Shown here: in pieces, positions 9,164 through 18,530 of the stretch
How the letters are laid out: each line of letters opens with the position of its first letter
Position numbering within the stretch: the first letter of the stretch is position 1
Origin: Candidatus Methylomirabilis sp.
GTDB lineage: Bacteria > Patescibacteriota > DYJS01
Length of the DNA: 43,750 nt
Assembly (NCBI GenBank): GCA_020723005.1
Contig: DYJS01000007.1
Span: forward strand, 5,624-49,373
Direction: 5' to 3'
Made by a program: the position numbers and the translations under genes
Notes under the pieces: generated by a model
What the model was told of the DNA's origin: nothing
The model's input: only the letters and a program-made list of their open reading frames with translations
Databases searched by the model: none

Positions 9164-11677
9164 ATGTTATCTGAAAATTCTAAAAAAGTTTTATTAAAAG
9201 CTGAAAGTTTTGCGAAAGAGCTTGGAATAAAGTTCGTTGATTCAACTTCTCTTTTTTTTGCTTTATCTTCTGTTGTTAAGTCTACTTCAAAAAATATATT
9301 AACACAGAGTGGTTTTTCTTCTATAAAAATCAGAGAAGAGATAGAAAGGGTTGTTAATGAAAATAAAAAAGAACTTGATTTAACAAAAAAACCACAGCAA
9401 GATATTTTTTCAGAATCTTTAGAAAATAATTTTTTAAAAAATAATTTTTCTGACGAATTGAAAGAAATTTTAATTTCTGCATCAAAAATCTCTTTTAAAC
9501 TTTCTGCACCAGAGATTTCCACAATTCATCTTCTGATTGCGATAACTCAAAATAAAGATTTTTCTGTTAATAAAATTTTTGCTGTTTTCAAAAAAGAACA
9601 TTCAGAATTACTTAAAATTTTAGACTCATTTTTTCTTGAAATTAAAAAATTTGTTCCAAGTCAGATAGAAAATAAAAAAGATCAAAATAGAAATTTAAAT
9701 CCAAAATTTAGAGCTTTGAGACATTTTACAACTGATTTAACAATTTTAGCTTTGGAAAATTCTATTGATGAAACCGTTGGAAGAAAACGAGAGATTGATA
9801 GAATGATTACAATTTTAAACAGAAGAACGAAAAATAATCCAATTTTAGTTGGAGAGCCCGGTGTTGGAAAAACTGCAATTGTTGAAGGTTTAGCTAGAAA
9901 AATTGCACAAAACGATGTTCCACTTTCTTTGGCTGGGAAAAGAGTTCTTTCTTTAGATCTTGCATCAATGGTTTCTGGAACAAAATATCGTGGAGAATTT
10001 GAGGAGAGAATAAAAAATGTGATAAATGAAACTATTCAAGCAGAAAATGTAATTTTATTTATTGATGAAATTCACACAATTGTTGGAGCTGGTTCAACAG
10101 AAGGATCTCTTGATGCTGCAAATATTTTAAAACCTGCATTAGCTCGTGGTTCTTTAAAATTAATCGGTGCAACAACTTTTGATGAATTTAATAAAAAAAT
10201 TGAAAAAGATCCTGCCTTAGAGAGAAGATTTCAAAAAATTCAAGTTGATGAAAATTCTGTTGAAGAAACTATAGAAATTTTAAGAGTTTTGAAGGCAAAT
10301 TATGAAGCTTTTCACAAAGTTTTGATAACAGATGAAGCAATTGAAACTGCAACAAAATTATCTGACAGATATATTAATGATAGGCACTTACCAGATAAAG
10401 CAATTGACTTGTTAGATGAAACTTGTTCAAAAGTTTCTTCAAAAGAAACGGTTATTCCGAAAGAATTAAAAGATGTTGAAGAAAAAATTCGAGAAGTTGT
10501 AAAGAAAAAAAATCAAGCTGTTGAACTTGATAATTTTGAACTTGCAACCAAAATGAGAGAAGATGAGTTGAAACTTCTTGCTTTGCATAAAAAAATTTTT
10601 GAAGAAACTTTTCAAAAAGAAAAATCTACTTGGCCACTTGTTGATGAAATCTCTGTTTCTGAAACTTTGAGTGAAGCAACTGGAATTCCAATAGATCGTT
10701 TGATTTCTAAATCTAATTTAGTTTCTAATCAAAAATCACTTTTTGAAAGATTGAAAGAAAGAATTTTTGGACAAGATGAAGCTTTAGAAATTGTTTCAAA
10801 AGCAATTCTTCGTGCAGAAGCAAAACTTTCTGATCCAAAAAGACCTTTGGGAAGTTTTATTTTTGCTGGTCCAACAGGTGTTGGAAAAACCGAACTTGCA
10901 AAAGCAATTGCCTCTGAAGTTTATCATCAAGAAGATGCATTGATCCGTTTTGATATGAGTGAGTTTTCTGAAAAATTTAATTCTAGCAAATTAATTGGTT
11001 CCCCAGCTGGATATGTTGGATACGAAGAGGGAGGAAATTTAACAGAGAAAGTTCGTAGAAAACCATACTCCGTTGTTCTTTTTGATGAAGTTGAAAAAGC
11101 TCATCCAGATATTTTCAATCTTTTGTTGCAAATTCTTGATGAAGGATTTTTGATGGATGCAAAAGGGAGAAAAGTAAATTTTAGAAATACAATAATTATT
11201 TTAACATCTAACATTGGAACAGAGATTTTAAATCAAAATAATTTTGGATTTAACTTAGATTCTTCAAAAAAATTTGATGAATTGGAATCAAAAATTATTA
11301 AATCCGTTTCAGAAATATTTCGTCCAGAATTTTTAAATAGAATTGATAAAATTATCTCTTTTAAACCACTTAAAAAAATTGATTTGCAATCAATTACAAA
11401 AAAACTTTTAGAGAATCTTCTCTCAAATCTTTCTAATCAAAAAATTGAAATTGATATCTCTGATGAAGTTTTGGATGAAATTATTAAAAAAAGTGATACA
11501 GAGAAAATGGGTGCAAGATCAATTAAACGAACAATTGAAAAAGAGCTAATAGATAAAATTTCTGAATTAATAAATTCAAGAAGTATTAAAAAGGGAGACA
11601 AGATATTTGCTTATGTTTTAAATAATGAGATTTTAATTGAAGAAAAAACAAAATTAGATTTTGTTAATTCTTTATAA
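9164..11677 (+). CDS. clpC: ClpC-type AAA+ unfoldase (Clp ATPase)
   Basis: Hexameric unfoldase that feeds substrates to ClpP. It has an N-terminal double Clp-N domain (about residues 1-160), AAA-1 with GEPGVGKT (about 230) and [12 protein letters not shown], and AAA-2 with GPTGVGKTE and [15 protein letters not shown]. The region between the two ATPase domains is short and contains a UVR-like segment ([20 protein letters not shown]), which marks ClpC rather than ClpB, whose coiled-coil middle domain is much longer. A loop with [10 protein letters not shown] in AAA-2 corresponds to the ClpP-docking loop position. 837 aa is normal for ClpC. The N-terminal domain is poorly conserved. ATG start, no Shine-Dalgarno sequence. 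Adjacency to clpP supports a ClpCP complex. Confidence 0.93.
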   Translation: MLSENSKKVLLKAESFAKELGIKFVDSTSLFFALSSVVKSTSKNILTQSGFSSIKIREEIERVVNENKKELDLTKKPQQDIFSESLENNFLKNNFSDELKEILISASKISFKLSAPEISTIHLLIAITQNKDFSVNKIFAVFKKEHSELLKILDSFFLEIKKFVPSQIENKKDQNRNLNPKFRALRHFTTDLTILALENSIDETVGRKREIDRMITILNRRTKNNPILVGEPGVGKTAIVEGLARKIAQNDVPLSLAGKRVLSLDLASMVSGTKYRGEFEERIKNVINETIQAENVILFIDEIHTIVGAGSTEGSLDAANILKPALARGSLKLIGATTFDEFNKKIEKDPALERRFQKIQVDENSVEETIEILRVLKANYEAFHKVLITDEAIETATKLSDRYINDRHLPDKAIDLLDETCSKVSSKETVIPKELKDVEEKIREVVKKKNQAVELDNFELATKMREDELKLLALHKKIFEETFQKEKSTWPLVDEISVSETLSEATGIPIDRLISKSNLVSNQKSLFERLKERIFGQDEALEIVSKAILRAEAKLSDPKRPLGSFIFAGPTGVGKTELAKAIASEVYHQEDALIRFDMSEFSEKFNSSKLIGSPAGYVGYEEGGNLTEKVRRKPYSVVLFDEVEKAHPDIFNLLLQILDEGFLMDAKGRKVNFRNTIIILTSNIGTEILNQNNFGFNLDSSKKFDELESKIIKSVSEIFRPEFLNRIDKIISFKPLKKIDLQSITKKLLENLLSNLSNQKIEIDISDEVLDEIIKKSDTEKMGARSIKRTIEKELIDKISELINSRSIKKGDKIFAYVLNNEILIEEKTKLDFVNSL

Positions 11678-11678
11678 T
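11673..11678 (+). promoter_or_regulatory. -10 box TATAAT 8 bases before the PAP2 start
   Basis: TATAAT at 11673-11678 overlaps the clpC stop codon, leaving eight bases before the ATG at 11687. If used, the transcript would begin within a base or two of the start codon, i.e. essentially leaderless. Motif match only. Confidence 0.35.
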
Positions 11679-11686
11679 TTTAAATT

Positions 11687-12235
11687 ATGACGAAATTTTT
11701 TTTAATTTTGGATAAAAAAATCTTTATTTTTATAAATCAAATTCCACATTCAGGATTTTTAAAGATTTTTTTTAATTTTATTGATTTTTTAGGAAATGAA
11801 ATTTTTTTATTTCTTTTTTTGTCACTGCTTTTTTTATTATTATTGTTTAAGAAAAAGAAAAAAATTAAAAAATTATCAATTCTTTCTCTTTCGTTTTTTT
11901 TAGTTTGGGGATTTAGTTTTTTTCTGAAAATAATTTTTTCAAGAGAAAGGCCATTTGAAACTATAGAAAATACAATTCTTCTTGGAACAAATAGAAGTGG
12001 ATATTCATTTCCATCAAGTCATACAACAGCAATTTTTGGTATTTTTTTTATTGTTTTAGAAATTTTTAATAGTAAAATTTTGAATTTATTCTTTTTTTCC
12101 TTTGCAATTTTTATATCTTTTTCAAGAGTTTATTTAGGTGTTCATTATCTTTCTGATGTAATTTTTGGTGGTTTTTTAGGTTTTTTTGGAACAAAGAATT
12201 TGAATAAATTTTTTTTGAAAAACTTAAAATTCTAA
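11687..12235 (+). CDS. PAP2-family membrane phosphatase
   Basis: Integral membrane phosphatase of the PAP2 (phosphatidic acid / undecaprenyl-pyrophosphate phosphatase) superfamily. The three-part catalytic signature is complete: K-x6-RP as KIIFSRERPF, PSGH as FPSSHTTA, and SR-x5-H-x3-D as SRVYLGVHYLSDV. About five or six hydrophobic segments in 182 aa. A lipid carrier recycling role (BacA-independent Und-PP phosphatase) is plausible given the wall-polymer genes in the window, but the substrate is not readable. Ten bases after clpC, same strand. ATG start. Confidence 0.9.
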   Translation: MTKFFLILDKKIFIFINQIPHSGFLKIFFNFIDFLGNEIFLFLFLSLLFLLLLFKKKKKIKKLSILSLSFFLVWGFSFFLKIIFSRERPFETIENTILLGTNRSGYSFPSSHTTAIFGIFFIVLEIFNSKILNLFFFSFAIFISFSRVYLGVHYLSDVIFGGFLGFFGTKNLNKFFLKNLKF

Positions 12236-12287
12236 ATTTTTTAAGAAAATTAGACAATAAAAAATTTCTCTATATTTCTAAATCAAG

Positions 12288-14063
12288 ATGAAAGGAGATT
12301 TAGAAACAGGAAAAATTCGTGATTTGGCAGATGAAATTTTTTATTCTATCTGTTCTAGAATGAATTTATTAGAAAACTCAAAGGGGTTTTTTTTACTTAA
12401 AAAAGCATATGAAATTTCAAAATTTTTTCATCAAGGACAACTTAGAAAAGATGGCAAAACTCCTTATATTGTTCATCCGATGAGTGTTGGGCTTTTGCTT
12501 GCCGAAGTTAATTCTGATCTTGAAACTGTGATTGCTGGAATTTTGCACGATACAATTGAAGATACAAAATACACTTTAGAAAATTTACAAAAAGATTTTG
12601 GAAAAGTTGTTGCTCGTCTTGTTAATGGTGTGACTTTTCTAAGGCAAAGCATAAAAGATTCTGGAATTTCAAAAGATGAAGCTAGTGTTTTTAAGTTGTT
12701 TTCTTCAATTCCAAATGATTACCGAATAATTTTAATCAAAACTGCCGATGTTTTGCATAATGCAAAAAATATACAATTTTTGTCTCCAGAAAGACAAGTT
12801 CAAACAATAGAAAAAATTAAAAAATATTATTTAAAACTTGCAGAGTATCTTGGAGTTAGCAAATTTTGGACAGAGATTTATGAAATTATTTTTAAGTTTG
12901 AACATCCAAAAGAATATGAAATTTTTTCATCTTATAGAGATTTTGTTTTTGAGAAATTAAGAAAATTTTCTTTTGACAGATTGCAAGAGGAAATTGAATC
13001 AAAATTTAAAACAAAAATAGATATTTTTAAATTAAAACGAGAATTCAGGAGAGCTAGTTTTTCAGATTCTGTTGTTTCTCTTGCAATAGTTTTTGATTCA
13101 AAAGAGAGATTAGCATATGAAATTTTGAATTTTTTGAAATCAAAATTTTTAGATCGTGGAATTGAAAAAGATGTTGATTATATAAAAAATACAAAAGAAA
13201 ATGGTTGGATCTCTCTTAATTCAACTCTTATCGTTCCAAAAGTTGGAGAAGTTCGCTTTTTAATTATTCCAAAATCTCACTATCTTGTTAATATGTTTGG
13301 AATAAATGCAATTTCAAACTCAAAAAATTTTCCTTGGAAACTTCAATCTATTCGTGATTTTATAAAGAAAGGTTTTGAATTACAAAATTTGACACAAGAA
13401 TTTTTAGTAAATCAGATAAAAGTTTTTTGCACAAACACTGGAATGTCATATTTGTTTCCAAAAAATTCATCAATTTTAGATTTAGTAGCAGAAAATTATC
13501 CAAACCAGTTCATAAATTTTGATTTTGCTTTTATCAATAGAAAAAAATGTGACTGGAGCTATGAATTGAAAGAAAATGATTTGATAGACTTTCTTAGCTT
13601 CTCTGATAAAAATAAAGTTTCTTTTTTTTGGATACAAAAAATTAAAACAGAGGGTGCTAAAAGAATTTTACAAAATCATTATGGTGAAGCAAATTTTGAA
13701 TTGATGCAAAAAGGTTATGAGTTTTTAAAAAACTCGTTGCAACTTTTAAATGTTAATTTAGACCAAATGTCTGATGATGATTTAAAAATAATTTTATCAG
13801 AATCTGGTTTTGAAAATTTTGACGATTTAATAAAAAATATAGGCAAAGATTTTAAGCAAATTAGTAAAATTTTTTTAGAAAAAGTTTTAACACTTCAATT
13901 AAACATTAAAAAGCAAGATAATGAAAAATTCTTAAATTCAGCTGTAAAAAATAATATAAATTTTTTGGATGTTATTGCATCAGAAAATGGAGATGTTTCG
14001 ATTGTTTTAAAAATTTTAAATTTTTATGATTTAATAAATTTTATAAATATAATTAATAATTAA
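12288..14063 (+). CDS. Divergent RelA/SpoT homologue (HD hydrolase, degenerate synthetase, TGS)
   Basis: RSH-family protein, 591 aa, shorter than the usual 700-750. The (p)ppGpp hydrolase HD domain is well conserved: QGQLRKDGKTPYIVHPMSVG with His about 63, then GILHDTIEDT (His87-Asp88), and TADVLHNAKNI. The region where the synthetase should be is weak. The family GRPK-type substrate loop is not visible, and the DYI-x-NPK-x-NGYQSLHTTV block survives only as DYIKNTKENGWISLNSTL. A recognisable TGS domain follows (IKVFCTNTGMSYLFPKNSSILDLV...). The ACT region is not evident. I infer a hydrolase-only or regulatory enzyme. EgtD-like gene follows two bases after the stop. Confidence 0.82.
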   Translation: MKGDLETGKIRDLADEIFYSICSRMNLLENSKGFFLLKKAYEISKFFHQGQLRKDGKTPYIVHPMSVGLLLAEVNSDLETVIAGILHDTIEDTKYTLENLQKDFGKVVARLVNGVTFLRQSIKDSGISKDEASVFKLFSSIPNDYRIILIKTADVLHNAKNIQFLSPERQVQTIEKIKKYYLKLAEYLGVSKFWTEIYEIIFKFEHPKEYEIFSSYRDFVFEKLRKFSFDRLQEEIESKFKTKIDIFKLKREFRRASFSDSVVSLAIVFDSKERLAYEILNFLKSKFLDRGIEKDVDYIKNTKENGWISLNSTLIVPKVGEVRFLIIPKSHYLVNMFGINAISNSKNFPWKLQSIRDFIKKGFELQNLTQEFLVNQIKVFCTNTGMSYLFPKNSSILDLVAENYPNQFINFDFAFINRKKCDWSYELKENDLIDFLSFSDKNKVSFFWIQKIKTEGAKRILQNHYGEANFELMQKGYEFLKNSLQLLNVNLDQMSDDDLKIILSESGFENFDDLIKNIGKDFKQISKIFLEKVLTLQLNIKKQDNEKFLNSAVKNNINFLDVIASENGDVSIVLKILNFYDLINFINIINN

Positions 14064-14065
14064 CC

Positions 14066-15067
14066 ATGCAAAACAAAGAAAGTAAAATAAAAATTATAAA
14101 TTTAATATCAGAAATAAAAAAACAGGAAGATGTATTAGTTGGTTTAAAAACAAGATCCTTAGATCATAAATTTTGTTATGTTGGAACTAAGGGTGCAGAT
14201 AAGTGGTTAGCAATGTTGAATGATCCAGAATACAGACAGATTGCAGAAGCTAATAGAGAAAAATTTTTCCAAAATAATTTAGACGATATATCAAAAAATT
14301 TTCCCAAAAATGGGCTTAATATTATTGCACTTGGTGTTGGAGATGGATTGAAAGAAAAAGTCATTATTGAGTTTTTAGAAAAAAATGATTTTACAAACAT
14401 TCATTATTATCCTGTTGATTTTTCGAAAGAACTTCTTGATGTAGCGATTAACAATGCAAAACATTTGAAATGTAAAATTACAGGAGTTTTAGCAGATATA
14501 AAAAGTGATGATTTTGCAAAATTTATCAGAGATAATTTTAGTGATGTAAAACAAACTTCTCTTTTTTTGATGCTTGGAAATACATTTGGGAATTTTCATG
14601 ATCAGTATGGAATTTTAGATACTTTATATGGAGTTCTTAAAACACAGGATTATTTTTTGTTTGATGTAGTTATAAAACGTCATAACAACAAATTAGATTA
14701 TATGAGAGATTTTGAAAAAAATATGCAGACTATACAGAATCCTAAAAGGGTTGATCATCATCAAAATTATTTAGTAGAAGAGCTTGGGTTTAAAAAGAAC
14801 TATGGTCATGCTGAAGTTAGAGTTTTCTCGACAGATATGAATAATAATGTTTTAAAAAGAGAACACTACTTTGTTTTTGATAGAAATGTTTTGGTTGATT
14901 TTGGTGGGGAAAAAATAAATTTTGCAAAAGGAGAGAGAATAAAACTACAAGATGTGTCTTGGTATGAAGAAAACTATGTAGTGAGTTTTTTTGAAGGACA
15001 TGGATTTGAAGTTTTAGGAAAATATAAAATAGGTACATCTGGTTTTTTCCTCGTAAAAATCAAATAA
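14066..15067 (+). CDS. EgtD-like histidine-specific SAM methyltransferase family protein
   Basis: 333 aa class I methyltransferase resembling the histidine-specific family (Pfam Methyltransf_33, the family of ergothioneine EgtD). Visible features are an N-terminal helical region with NDPEYRQIAEANREKF, the SAM-binding glycine motif ALGVGDGLKEKV, YPVDFSKELLDVA, and the family-typical block SLFLMLGNTFGNFHD, followed by a C-terminal barrel-like domain. In EgtD the product is trimethyl-histidine, but the family also contains members of unknown substrate. No EgtB-like sulfoxide synthase is in this window, so ergothioneine synthesis is not supported. Two bases separate it from the RSH stop, so it is probably translated from the same transcript; a hairpin with a T run follows the stop. 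Confidence 0.75.
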   Translation: MQNKESKIKIINLISEIKKQEDVLVGLKTRSLDHKFCYVGTKGADKWLAMLNDPEYRQIAEANREKFFQNNLDDISKNFPKNGLNIIALGVGDGLKEKVIIEFLEKNDFTNIHYYPVDFSKELLDVAINNAKHLKCKITGVLADIKSDDFAKFIRDNFSDVKQTSLFLMLGNTFGNFHDQYGILDTLYGVLKTQDYFLFDVVIKRHNNKLDYMRDFEKNMQTIQNPKRVDHHQNYLVEELGFKKNYGHAEVRVFSTDMNNNVLKREHYFVFDRNVLVDFGGEKINFAKGERIKLQDVSWYEENYVVSFFEGHGFEVLGKYKIGTSGFFLVKIK

Positions 15068-15083
15068 GTAAGGAATAAATTAA

Positions 15084-15118
15084 ATTTATTTCTGCGAAAT
15101 TAAATAAATCTGCTTTTT
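15084..15118 (+). terminator. Intrinsic terminator after the EgtD-like gene
   Basis: ATTTATTT (15084-15091) and AAATAAAT (15102-15109) form an 8-bp AT stem, followed by a run of six T at 15113-15118. It lies between convergent genes. Confidence 0.45.
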
Positions 15119-15170
15119 TACAAAATAAATGTTTATGTAAAATTAATTAAACAATTAAGAGTATGAAGTT

Positions 15171-15926
15171 TTATTTTCTTCCTAGATAAAAAATACTTGG
15201 GCCAAAATCTATTTTTGCAAAAATTTTTTGAGTTAAATCTTCTAAACCTAAAAGTGGTTTGAGAAAAAATTTAATTTCAGAAAATTTACTACGAAAATTT
15301 GAAACACTTAAAGTTTTTTCTGCATATTTGAATCCTGCTTTTTTTAAATTTTCTAAAACAAATTTTGATGAATAATTTATAAAAAGTCCCTCTTTGCTGA
15401 TTGGTTGTACAAATTTTTCTTCTTTTGAAAAATGAAAATTTCCTTTGAGAGCATTTTTAAAAATTGCTTTAAAATGATTTTTGTTTGCTACTTCTACCAT
15501 AAAAAAACCATCTTTTTTTAAAACTCTATGAACTTCTTTGAATAAATTTTCTAAATCTTCAATATGATGCATAACTCTAACTGACGAGACAAAAGAGAAA
15601 GTTTCATTTTCAAAAGGGAGTTTGTAAATGTCTGAATAAACTAAATTTGGGCAATTTTCTTTATGAAGTTCTTTTGCTAAATCCAAAGATTTTTGAGAAT
15701 TATCAACAATTGTTCGATCTTTGAAAAATTGTCTGTATGTTGAATCAAGCCTTCCAAAACTTCCACCAAGATCAACTGCACGACCCTCGAAAATCTCTTT
15801 TGGCAAACTTCTGAGAATTTTTTTTATTGCAATTCTTTCAGAAATATCTGAGTATTCACGATTAAATTTTTTCCAATAATCAAAATAATTATATCCTTCT
15901 TTGTCGTAATCGGTTGTTTTTGGCAA
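15171..15926 (-). CDS. Class I SAM-dependent methyltransferase (Methyltransf_11-like)
   Basis: 251 aa. The SAM-binding motif is AVDLGGSFGRLD (motif I; Gly-Gly replaces the more usual G-x-G-x-G). NLVYSDIYKLPFENETFSFV corresponds to the acidic loop and post-II region, and VMHHIEDLENLFKEVHRVLKKDGFFMVEVANKNH is the family post-II/III region. The C-terminal third (INYSSKFVLENLKKAGF) is typical of small-molecule, lipid or sugar methyltransferases. The start is TTG. It stands alone on the minus strand between convergent and divergent plus-strand genes. The substrate cannot be told from sequence. Confidence 0.82.
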   Translation of the reverse strand: MPKTTDYDKEGYNYFDYWKKFNREYSDISERIAIKKILRSLPKEIFEGRAVDLGGSFGRLDSTYRQFFKDRTIVDNSQKSLDLAKELHKENCPNLVYSDIYKLPFENETFSFVSSVRVMHHIEDLENLFKEVHRVLKKDGFFMVEVANKNHFKAIFKNALKGNFHFSKEEKFVQPISKEGLFINYSSKFVLENLKKAGFKYAEKTLSVSNFRSKFSEIKFFLKPLLGLEDLTQKIFAKIDFGPSIFYLGRK

Positions 15927-16009
15927 TTTTATTTTTTTCCAAAATTAAGTTAAAAAAATTTAAGCAGAAAGCAAAAATTTATTTAAATTCTTGACCTCTC
16001 TCTTCTAAA

Positions 16010-16330
16010 ATGAAGTTTGAAAAGTATTCAAAAACTTTTCCAAAAATTTTAGAATTAAATAAAAATATTATGGCAAAGTTTTATCAGGGAAATCAAGAAG
16101 TTAAGAATCAATTTAATTCTGGTTCTTTTATACCTCAAAAAAATCGACGAGGAAAAGTGGTTGAAAATGTATATTCATCAAAAACTTTTGATCAAATTGG
16201 TGATGGTGAAAAATTTTTATGGTTGGAGGGGGATAAAAGAGATTTTTATACTACAAAAAATGCACCTACAATCATCGTTTTAACAAATAGATACTCAAAA
16301 GAACAACTTGCAGAACATTTTTTTATGTGA
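16010..16330 (+). CDS. Hypothetical protein (106 aa)
   Basis: Not recognised. Soluble, Lys/Phe/Asn-rich, with one internal patch of moderately conserved look (KTFDQIGDGEKFLWLEGDKRDFY) and a final NAPTIIVLTNRYSKEQLAEHFF. ATG start, TGA stop; read-through would give eight more residues before TAA. It is followed by a second short ORF that is itself interrupted, so the locus may be the remains of a larger gene. No signal peptide or membrane segment. Confidence 0.5.
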   Translation: MKFEKYSKTFPKILELNKNIMAKFYQGNQEVKNQFNSGSFIPQKNRRGKVVENVYSSKTFDQIGDGEKFLWLEGDKRDFYTTKNAPTIIVLTNRYSKEQLAEHFFM

Positions 16331-16331
16331 T

Positions 16332-16421
16332 ATGAAAATAAAGAAAACTATTTTTAAATATGTTTTAGCTGAGAGTAAAATGGGTGATGGTTTATATTAT
16401 AAAAGGGAAGATGGTGAGTAA
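16332..16421 (+). other. Short interrupted ORF between the 106-aa gene and typA
   Basis: An ATG one base after the preceding TGA opens a 29-codon frame (MKIKKTIFKYVLAESK...) ending in TAA. The same frame stays open for about 60 further codons after that TAA, so this could be a gene broken by a nonsense mutation, or chance. The rest of the 290-base gap up to typA shows no tRNA or clear hairpin. Confidence 0.25.
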
Positions 16422-16620
16422 TTTGAAAACTTTCTTAAGCAGTTATTAGATATTTTAAAAGTTGAATTTTTTGTTTTTTGCATAGATACAAAGCTAAAGT
16501 GTTTTCTGTGCTTTTTAGAAGAAAGTTTTTTAATTTTTAAAAATCAAATTTTTTTTAATTTTCACATTTATTTTATTTTTTCCTTTTCTAGATTGCGAAG
16601 GAATTTAATTTTTTTACAAA

Positions 16621-18435
16621 ATGACAAATATACGAAATGTTGCGATTATTGCTCATATTGATCATGGAAAGACAACTTTGGTTGATGCACTTCTTCGACA
16701 AAGCAAAACAAAATTATCAAGAGAGGTGAATGATTCGCAAAATTTGATAATGGATAACAATGAACTTGAAAGAGAGCGAGGAATTACGATTTTTTCAAAA
16801 AATGCGAGTGTTGTTTGGGGAGACACAAAAATTAATATCATCGATACTCCTGGGCATGCTGATTTTGGTGGAGAAGTGGAAAGAGTTTTGAAAATGGCAG
16901 AAGGTTGTTTACTTCTTGTTGATGCAAAAGAGGGACCAATGCCACAAACGAGATTTGTTTTGAAAAAAGCCTTACAGATGAAACTTAAAGTTATTGTTGT
17001 TGTGAATAAGATTGACAAACCAGATGCAAGAATAAATTATGTTCTTGACAAAACTTTTGATCTTTTTTTGGAACTTGGTGCAGATGAAGAATCTGCATAT
17101 TTTCCTGTGATTTATGCTTCTGCAAAAAATGGTTTAGCTGGAGAAAAGCCAGATATAAATTCCATGAAAAATATTGACTATGTTTTTGAGTCAATTGTTT
17201 CACTTATTCCAGAACCAAAAGGAGATCCAAAAAATCCACTACAAATTTTAGTAACAAATTTTTCTGGAGATAATTTTAAAGGAAGAATTGCAACCGGAAA
17301 AGTTATGGAAGGGGTGGTAAAAGCAAATCAAGAAGTGATTCTTATCAATCGAAGTGGAAGTCAAAAAAAATATAAAATTTCTTCTTTGATGGGTTTTGAT
17401 GGACTTGATCGTGTGAATATCTCTGAAGCAAAAGCAGGAGATCTTGTTGCAATCGCTGGAATTCCTGATGTGAATATTGGAGAAACTTTAGCTGATATCA
17501 CAAATCCAATTCCTTTACCACTTTTAGATATTGAAGAGCCAACTGTTAAGATGACTTTTGCTGTTAATGAATCTCCTTTTGCTGGAAGGGAAGGAGATTA
17601 TTCAACTTCCAGACAAATTCGTGAAAGATTGATGAAAGAATTAGAAAGTGATGTTGCATTAAGAGTTTCTGATAATCCAGATGGAACTTGGGAAGTTTCT
17701 GGAAGAGGGGAATTGCACTTAGCAATTTTGATTGAGAGAATGAGGAGAGAGGGTTATGAGTTTCAAGTTTCAAAACCTCAAGCAATTGCAAAAAAAGTTG
17801 ATGGAGTTTGGCTAACACCATATGAAAAAGTTTTTATTGAAGTTCCTGAAATTTATGCTGGAAATGTAATCCAAAATTTAGGTAGAAGAAATGGGGAGAT
17901 GAGGGATATGAAAACGGAAAATGGAATTACATCTTTGGAATTTTTTATTCCAACTCGTGGACTTTTTGGTTATCGTAGTGAATTTGCAACAGAGACTCGC
18001 GGACTTGGAATTATGAATTATAATTTTTTGGATTATCGACCAGATCCGGGAAAATGGAAAGATAAAGAAAGAGGTTCCTTACTTGTTCACGAATCTGGAC
18101 AAACTTCAGCTTATGGACTTTCTGGAGCAGAAGAGAGAGGAATTTTATTTATTGGACCTGGTGTAGAAGTTTATAAGGGTCAGATAATTGGAAAAAATTC
18201 TCGACCAGAAGATCTCTCTGTAAATGTTTGTAAAGGAAAACAGCTCACAAATATGAGATCAGCTGGAAACGATGACATGATTCAATTGAAAGTTCCAAAA
18301 ACTTTAACACTTGAAGAATCTTTGGAATATATTTCCGATGATGAATTGGTGGAGGTAACACCAAAAAATATACGGATGCGAAAAAAAGTTTTGGATAAAA
18401 AAGAAGCAAGAGCAAAAGCACAAGGAATGAAATAA
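16621..18435 (+). CDS. typA: Ribosome-associated GTPase TypA/BipA
   Basis: Translational GTPase of the BipA family, involved in ribosome assembly and stress adaptation. G1 AHIDHGKTTLVD, switch I RERGITIFSKN, G3 DTPGHADFGGEVERVL, G4 VVNKIDKPDAR. The family-specific blocks are present: RGELHLAILIERMRREGYEFQVSKP, GYRSEFATETRGLGIMNY, and the C-terminal VCKGKQLTNMRSAGNDD...ITPK-like EVTPKNIRMRKKVL. 604 aa is full length. ATG start (16621) without a Shine-Dalgarno sequence at proper spacing; an AAGGA is about 20 bases upstream, too far. Single-gene unit followed by a 740-base gap. Confidence 0.97.
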   Translation: MTNIRNVAIIAHIDHGKTTLVDALLRQSKTKLSREVNDSQNLIMDNNELERERGITIFSKNASVVWGDTKINIIDTPGHADFGGEVERVLKMAEGCLLLVDAKEGPMPQTRFVLKKALQMKLKVIVVVNKIDKPDARINYVLDKTFDLFLELGADEESAYFPVIYASAKNGLAGEKPDINSMKNIDYVFESIVSLIPEPKGDPKNPLQILVTNFSGDNFKGRIATGKVMEGVVKANQEVILINRSGSQKKYKISSLMGFDGLDRVNISEAKAGDLVAIAGIPDVNIGETLADITNPIPLPLLDIEEPTVKMTFAVNESPFAGREGDYSTSRQIRERLMKELESDVALRVSDNPDGTWEVSGRGELHLAILIERMRREGYEFQVSKPQAIAKKVDGVWLTPYEKVFIEVPEIYAGNVIQNLGRRNGEMRDMKTENGITSLEFFIPTRGLFGYRSEFATETRGLGIMNYNFLDYRPDPGKWKDKERGSLLVHESGQTSAYGLSGAEERGILFIGPGVEVYKGQIIGKNSRPEDLSVNVCKGKQLTNMRSAGNDDMIQLKVPKTLTLEESLEYISDDELVEVTPKNIRMRKKVLDKKEARAKAQGMK

Positions 18436-18530
18436 AAAAATATTAAATTTCAGATTTTAAAAATAAAAATTTTCTTAGAAAATTAAAAAATTCATTTAAG
18501 AAGATTTAAAATTTTTTTTATATATTTGTA

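Noticed and set aside
9154-9522. 122-aa minus-strand ORF opposite the clpC N-terminus
   Set aside because: Pure antisense shadow of the ClpC N-terminal domain; Ser/Phe/Leu-rich as expected for reversed AT-rich codons.
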